This document shows, piece by piece, positions 7,601-10,149 of a stretch of 10,149 nt of DNA. Where the stretch lies: contig USNB01000033.1 of NCBI GenBank assembly GCA_900555875.1, positions 1-10,149 on the forward strand. The letters run 5' to 3'. Numbering within the stretch: the first letter of the stretch is position 1; each line of letters begins with the position of its first letter. The stretch comes from an uncultured Eubacteriales bacterium (GTDB taxonomy: Bacteria > Bacillota > Clostridia > Christensenellales > Pumilibacteraceae). The notes beneath the pieces were generated by a model that had not been told where the DNA came from, searched no databases, and saw nothing but the letters and a program-made list of their open reading frames with translations. The position numbers were made by a program, and so were the translations under genes.

Positions 7601-7636
7601 CATACGTCGTCGTTCACCACCGTTACGTGGACCTGA
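4610..7636 (+). CDS. Membrane-anchored, domain-permuted GH3-family protein, probable pseudoenzyme
   Basis: This 1008-residue surface protein is related to GH3 beta-glycosidases, with the order TM - GH3 C-domain - Fn3-like - GH3 barrel - TM. An N-terminal helix (about 9-33) after a basic start and a C-terminal helix (about 967-988) before a KKK tail predict a large extracellular body with both ends inside. The C-domain shows EAEGIVLLENG and VFGQGS, the GRSGTDGYDLP region, and WVGNPGSTG with SPSGRLTETWAYD. YPFGYGLSYT (378-387) leads to the Fn3-like part (about 395-500). A Ser/Glu-rich linker follows (about 548-585), then the barrel (about 590-960). Active-site positions are degenerate: the DGP Asp is Glu707, the GRNFE Arg is Gly774, the KHF pair is Gly-Asp807-808, and the nucleophile Asp after the WGFEG strand is Ala886. 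Framing motifs (LRPFEIVVKGGG, LRGEWGFEG, LVAGTDMW) remain. Hydrolysis is therefore unlikely; ligand binding or sensing is inferred. GGGAGGAA at 4596-4603 sets the start. Confidence 0.88.
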   Translation: MRRFSVRKNIILCSISAAVVICIAVATVLTTLFSQRISDYFNQQTSVIVNAGEPIYTSSFSTPAKVKIHDEAVCRDVEAEGIVLLENGTATDRSGAHPSLPLAKESRITVFGQGSVDLLYGGTETDSTAVDDPVTLYRALEESGFAVNPVMREFYESGAGSRYRRSIPSSSSYVRPDDLKINEVPRSEYTGTEISSFLSYSDAAVVVIGRSGTDGYDLPRSRNSSGKYYREPSAEELSMIALACEYFDNVVLLINSADPVMLGCIEDPDYAVDSVLWVGNPGSTGARAIGYVLNGYISPSGRLTETWAYDHTSAPSCADFGASDYVWQSGSPAANSDHYTVLSEGIYVGYRYYETRYEDYATKSGNAGEYVYDETVQYPFGYGLSYTTFDYSPISVSENPETGNYDVTLLVTNTGDVAGKEVVQIYMQKDYTAYDESAGIERPAVELVGFTKTDTLMPASADENYTQPVTISVPKSSLEVYDPTAADGAGAYITEGGEYLFTAAADAHAAAENFLRYKAENGLAEVDETRVSAGYANADASAVYSLTVAEDIPEAPADGESSAETDVSSADGFVARSESSLTEPSGRFAEADIRTYDGEFRYLTRSDWEGTFPSETYENGRWSAGDDVGSAMQPSTEYLAGGTVSDSPSSADDLTAFDLIAAEYGDERFIQLANMLSRTEKADFVRMGGNTISALGGPVVPETRCREGLTGVSTAINVYSPVTSYPTPAVIAATWNTELAYSVGECFSEDALASEVSGIFAPCLNVRRNPFGGGNYKSFGEDPLVIGEMGSAQVHGIRTKMCFAFIGDFALAMQEDETVGLSVYGSEQTFRQIYLRPFEIVVKGGGATAVIQSASRIGPVWVGAHKGLMTDVLRGEWGFEGMTLTASEGNDAYMDVASGLVAGTDMWFNNVYTSYMLSAAQLNSADVSEALTRATSNVIYAVVSSNSMNGITAETRVEYMMPVWQRIYIVLASVVLLAALSLPVIVLVNRIVTKKKDHTSSFTTVTWT

Positions 7637-7666
7637 CCGCGGGCGGTATCCGTATACGTAAAAGCT

Positions 7667-7694
7667 GCGGAGCAGACCGGACGGTCTGCTCCGC
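7667..7694. terminator. Terminator hairpin between the GH3-like gene and ClC
   Basis: A perfect 12-bp stem, GCGGAGCAGACC (7667-7678) with GGTCTGCTCCGC (7683-7694), encloses loop GGAC. TTT (7695-7697) follows on the plus strand, and an AAAA run at 7660-7663 supplies a U-run for minus-strand transcripts. It lies between the convergent GH3-like gene (ends 7636) and ClC gene (ends 7730). The short T-run makes it weaker than the trp terminator on the plus strand. Confidence 0.8.
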
Positions 7695-7729
7695 TTTCGT
7701 ATCATATGATCTTGCTTTTGCGGCTTGTC

Positions 7730-9142
7730 TCATCCCGGGACGATGGTCTTTTTGCGCCGCGCGTCGGCGAATACGAAACTTACGAGCAGGGCGTCGTATA
7801 CCGAATGCGTACGCAGAGCGGATGAGACGAGATAGGCGACGGCAGACGCAGCCGCTACGGGGATGAGGAGCGCTATATTATAGCTGCCCGTCAGCTCGAA
7901 CACCATGACGGCAGAGGTTATCGGCGCTTTGACCACAGCGGAGAAGAACGCCGACACGCATACCATGACCGCGATATCCGAATAGGCTGCGGACATGCCG
8001 GTCGCGGTAAGTGCGGAAGAAAACAGCGCGCCTATGCACGCGCCCGTTGCCAGCATGGGAACGAATGCGCCGCACGGCACGCCCGCGCCCATGTTGCAGG
8101 CGGTCGCGACGAATTTCATTATGAGTATGACTGCCGTGGCGAGGACGACAGGAGAGCCGACGCGCAGCGCGACGCTCATGCCGGTCTCGCCGCCGTGAGT
8201 GCCGAGCGCTTCGATGAGGGCGTGTCCGCCGTTCATCGCGAAGGGGGAGATCATGCCGAACGCTCCGGCGAGCAGGAAGGGCACAGCCATCCGCATCGCT
8301 CCGCCCGCCGGCGTTATCCCGGCGAATATATGTTTCATCCCGAGTACGGCATGATAGAACGCCACTCCCGCAAGAGCGGTCACGCCGCCCGCGACGACGG
8401 ATATCCCGAGCGCCGCCATGACTTCCGGAAACGAGCGGAGCGCGGTCAGGTCATAAGCCGAAAACGTCGGCGCGAACGGCACGACGGACGGATCGCACAG
8501 ACGTGCGAGCATGCGCAGACCGCCGCGCACGGCGAGCGCGGTCACTACCGAGCAGACGGCGCTGATCACGACTGCGGGCGTGCATTTTCTGTTCGCTTCT
8601 TCGACGGAAAACAATATTCCGGTGAGCGGCGCGTTGAACGCCGCGGCAAGTCCCGCGCTCGCGCCCGCGGCGACCAGCATCGCTTCGTCCCGTCTTTCCC
8701 GTTTGCTTATCCTTCCCGCACCTTCGCCGAGGCATCCGCCTATGAGCACGCTCGGTCCCTCGGCGCCCGCGCTCATGCCGAGGAATATCGCTGCAAGCGA
8801 AGCGGCGAACGTCGTGCAGAGCGTGGAGAACCATCTGAGACGGAACATGCCGCGAGCCGCTCCCTCTGCCTGCGGAACGCCGCTCCCGCGCGCCATGGGG
8901 ACGAAACGCACGACGGTCCCGACGACTATCGACGCAAGCAGCAGTGCGGCAAGCAGCAGCGGGATAAAGTACGGACGTGCGAATATCTCCCCGTACAGCT
9001 TTACCGAGAGTTCTTCTCCGATCCCGACGAGCAGGTTGTATACGGTGACTGTCGCGCCCGTGGCGGCGCCTGTCAGTACCGAGAAGCCGGCAAGCATGGA
9101 TATGTCCGCAGCGGGGCTGCGTTTTCCGAGTAAACGTCGCAT
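7730..9142 (-). CDS. ClC-family chloride channel / H+-Cl- antiporter
   Basis: This is a polytopic membrane protein of 470 residues, close to the 473 of the E. coli ClC, and rich in hydrophobic helices. It should move chloride, or another monovalent anion, across the cytoplasmic membrane. Signature motifs in order: GSGVP (86-90) with the anion-coordinating Ser87, GAEGP (126-130) with gating Glu128, FNAPLTGILFSVEEA (169-183) with Glu182 at the internal proton-transfer position, GAFVP (358-362), and a C-terminal Tyr449 matching the pore Tyr445. Retaining both glutamates supports coupled antiport rather than a passive channel. There is no C-terminal CBS pair. The usual Arg/Lys of G(K/R)EGP is Ala127. 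The ATG at 9142 lacks a ribosome site and directly follows a promoter. Its substrate and any link to its neighbours are unknown. Confidence 0.95.
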   Translation of the reverse strand: MRRLLGKRSPAADISMLAGFSVLTGAATGATVTVYNLLVGIGEELSVKLYGEIFARPYFIPLLLAALLLASIVVGTVVRFVPMARGSGVPQAEGAARGMFRLRWFSTLCTTFAASLAAIFLGMSAGAEGPSVLIGGCLGEGAGRISKRERRDEAMLVAAGASAGLAAAFNAPLTGILFSVEEANRKCTPAVVISAVCSVVTALAVRGGLRMLARLCDPSVVPFAPTFSAYDLTALRSFPEVMAALGISVVAGGVTALAGVAFYHAVLGMKHIFAGITPAGGAMRMAVPFLLAGAFGMISPFAMNGGHALIEALGTHGGETGMSVALRVGSPVVLATAVILIMKFVATACNMGAGVPCGAFVPMLATGACIGALFSSALTATGMSAAYSDIAVMVCVSAFFSAVVKAPITSAVMVFELTGSYNIALLIPVAAASAVAYLVSSALRTHSVYDALLVSFVFADARRKKTIVPG

Positions 9143-9148
9143 ATCGTT

Positions 9149-9177
9149 ATTGTACCGCTTTTGCTTGCGTTTGTAAA
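9149..9177 (-). promoter_or_regulatory. Promoter of the ClC gene (predicted leaderless start)
   Basis: On the minus strand, TTTACA (9177-9172), a 17-bp spacer and TACAAT (9154-9149) match sigma-A consensus at 5 of 6 bases each. The -10 ends six bases (AACGAT) before the ATG at 9142, so the expected +1 is the start codon itself. No purine-rich ribosome site is present. Its -35 lies inside the spacer of the oppositely directed glf promoter. Confidence 0.65.
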
Positions 9178-9203
9178 GAGGATAAGGTATAATTGGATAT
9201 AAT
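9165..9203 (+). promoter_or_regulatory. Promoter region of glf with two TATAAT boxes
   Basis: TTGCGT (9165-9170), a 17-bp spacer and TATAAT (9188-9193) form a plausible promoter with a start near 9200. A second perfect TATAAT at 9198-9203, ten bases on, could give a start near 9210 but lacks a good -35. Either leaves a short leader carrying GGGAGGGAG (9211-9219) before the ATG at 9225. Confidence 0.6.
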
Positions 9204-9224
9204 AAGACCCGGGAGGGAGCACAT

Positions 9225-10149
9225 ATGAAACAGTACGATTATCTCATAGTCGGCGCGGGACTGTTCGGCGCCGTGTTCGCAAGGCGTGCGGCCGATGCGG
9301 GCAAACGCGTCCTCGTGATCGATAAGCGCGATCATATCGCGGGGAATATTTATACGAAAGAGACGGAAGGCATCAACGTGCACGTGTACGGCGCTCATAT
9401 ATTCCACACGTCGGATAAGACGGTGTGGGAATACGTGAACCGTTTCGCGGAATTCAATAATTACGTCAACTGTCCGATAGCGCGTTATAAGGACGAGTTA
9501 TACAACATGCCCTTTAATATGAATACGTTTTCAAAAATGTGGGGCATACGTACTCCTGCGGAGGCGAAGGAGATCATTGAACGTCAGCGCGCCGAAGCCG
9601 GAGTGAAAGAGCCGAAGAATCTCGAGGAGCAGGCGCTTTCGCTGGTCGGGCGCGATATCTATGAGAAGCTCGTCAAGGGATACACGGAAAAGCAGTGGGG
9701 ACGCCGTGCGACCGAGCTGCCCGCGTTCATCATAAAGCGGCTGCCTGTGCGTTTCATTTACGACAACAATTATTTCAACGACAGGTACCAGGGCATACCG
9801 ATCGGCGGTTATACCCGTATGGTCGGAAATATCCTTGAGGGCACGGAAGTCCGTCTCGGTACGGATTATTTCTCGGACAAGGAAGCGTTCGATTCGCTTG
9901 CGGAAAAAACGCTTTTCACGGGTATGATAGACGAGTATTTCGGCTATCGTTTCGGCGAGCTGGAGTACCGCAGCCTGCGTTTCGAGACGGAGACGCTCGA
10001 CTGCGAAAATCATCAGGGCAACGCGGTGGTCAATTATACCGAATACGAAGTTCCGTATACGCGCGTTATCGAGCATAAGCATTTCGAGTTCGGCACGCAG
10101 CCTAAGACGGTCGTCACCCGCGAATACCCGGCGGTCTGGCACAAGGGAG
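9225..10149 (+). CDS. glf: UDP-galactopyranose mutase, 3'-truncated by window edge
   Basis: This FAD-dependent enzyme interconverts UDP-galactopyranose and UDP-galactofuranose, the donor for galactofuranose in surface polysaccharides; it acts in the cytoplasm. The window holds 308 codons; bacterial homologues are about 370-390 residues, so roughly 60-80 are missing at the C-terminus. Visible motifs: the FAD-binding GAGLFG (10-15) with VIDKRDHIAGN (31-41), YGAHIFHT (55-62), CPIARYKDELYNMPFNMNTF (83-102), GYTEKQWG (152-159), KRLPVRF (171-177), DNNYFNDRYQGIPIGGYT, and NYTEYEVPYTR with Arg280, equivalent to the conserved substrate-contacting Arg280 of the Klebsiella enzyme. The start at 9225 is fixed by GGGAGGGAG at 9211-9219 and the immediate Rossmann start (MKQYDYLIVG). 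No stop or frameshift is seen before the window ends. Neighbouring glycan genes, if any, lie beyond the window. Confidence 0.97.
   Translation, partial: MKQYDYLIVGAGLFGAVFARRAADAGKRVLVIDKRDHIAGNIYTKETEGINVHVYGAHIFHTSDKTVWEYVNRFAEFNNYVNCPIARYKDELYNMPFNMNTFSKMWGIRTPAEAKEIIERQRAEAGVKEPKNLEEQALSLVGRDIYEKLVKGYTEKQWGRRATELPAFIIKRLPVRFIYDNNYFNDRYQGIPIGGYTRMVGNILEGTEVRLGTDYFSDKEAFDSLAEKTLFTGMIDEYFGYRFGELEYRSLRFETETLDCENHQGNAVVNYTEYEVPYTRVIEHKHFEFGTQPKTVVTREYPAVWHKG

Noticed and set aside
4610..7636. GH3 phosphorylase or beta-hexosaminidase with a His-based acid/base
   Set aside because: Those subtypes still keep the nucleophile Asp and the KH pair, both absent here, and the domain order fits the permuted beta-glucosidase group.
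8195..9133. Open frame of about 312 codons antisense to ClC
   Set aside because: It is very rich in Arg, His and Glu with no motif, and the minus-strand frame is a clear ClC protein.
7730..9142. Fluoride-type (CLC-F) exporter
   Set aside because: It has the chloride-type GSGVP, the gating Glu in GxEGP, the proton-transfer Glu and the pore Tyr of canonical ClC antiporters, rather than CLC-F signatures.
1..10149. CRISPR arrays, insertion sequences, tRNA or rRNA genes, phage or toxin-antitoxin genes
   Set aside because: No regularly spaced repeats, transposase motifs, terminal inverted repeats, cloverleaf-like segments or small paired genes were seen; the gaps are only 82-162 bp and are explained by promoters and terminators.

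Overview
The window is dense bacterial DNA, about 90% or more coding, moderately GC-rich by eye, with AT-rich promoters and strong GGAGG-type ribosome sites on several genes. A low-extracytoplasmic VanS/PhoR-type kinase, a PhoB-type regulator, a GH3 protein with the C-domain-first layout known from rumen Firmicutes, and a 'TAEGP' version of TrpA together suggest an anaerobic, gut-type member of the Firmicutes (Clostridia in the broad sense). This placement is inference, not proof.

Layout. (1) 2-2520, plus strand: the end of a tryptophan operon, trpF (5' end cut off by the window) - trpB - trpA, with both junctions overlapping by 8 bp. (2) 2521-2661: a convergent gap holding a strong, essentially bidirectional terminator hairpin and three further small hairpins. 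(3) 2662-4447, minus strand: a two-component system, response regulator first and histidine kinase second, overlapping by 20 bp. (4) 4448-4609: a divergent promoter region. (5) 4610-7636, plus strand: a 1008-residue membrane-anchored GH3-family protein. Its C-terminal-type domain comes before the barrel, and nearly every active-site residue is replaced. (6) 7637-7729: a convergent gap with a 12-bp terminator hairpin. (7) 7730-9142, minus strand: a ClC-family chloride/proton transporter. (8) 9143-9224: overlapping divergent promoters. (9) 9225-10149, plus strand: UDP-galactopyranose mutase (glf), cut off by the window end.

How the parts may work together. The trp genes make tryptophan synthase and its upstream isomerase. 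The kinase has almost no extracytoplasmic sensing region. The divergently transcribed neighbour is an extracellular, doubly membrane-anchored GH3 that looks catalytically dead. A glycan-sensing or cell-surface role tied to the two-component system is therefore an attractive, untested hypothesis. A second theme is that the response regulator and ClC genes both lack a Shine-Dalgarno sequence and both have a good -10 box ending exactly 6 nt before the ATG. This predicts leaderless mRNAs, whereas the plus-strand genes have strong ribosome sites. glf points to galactofuranose-containing surface glycans. No mobile elements, tRNA, rRNA or CRISPR arrays were seen.
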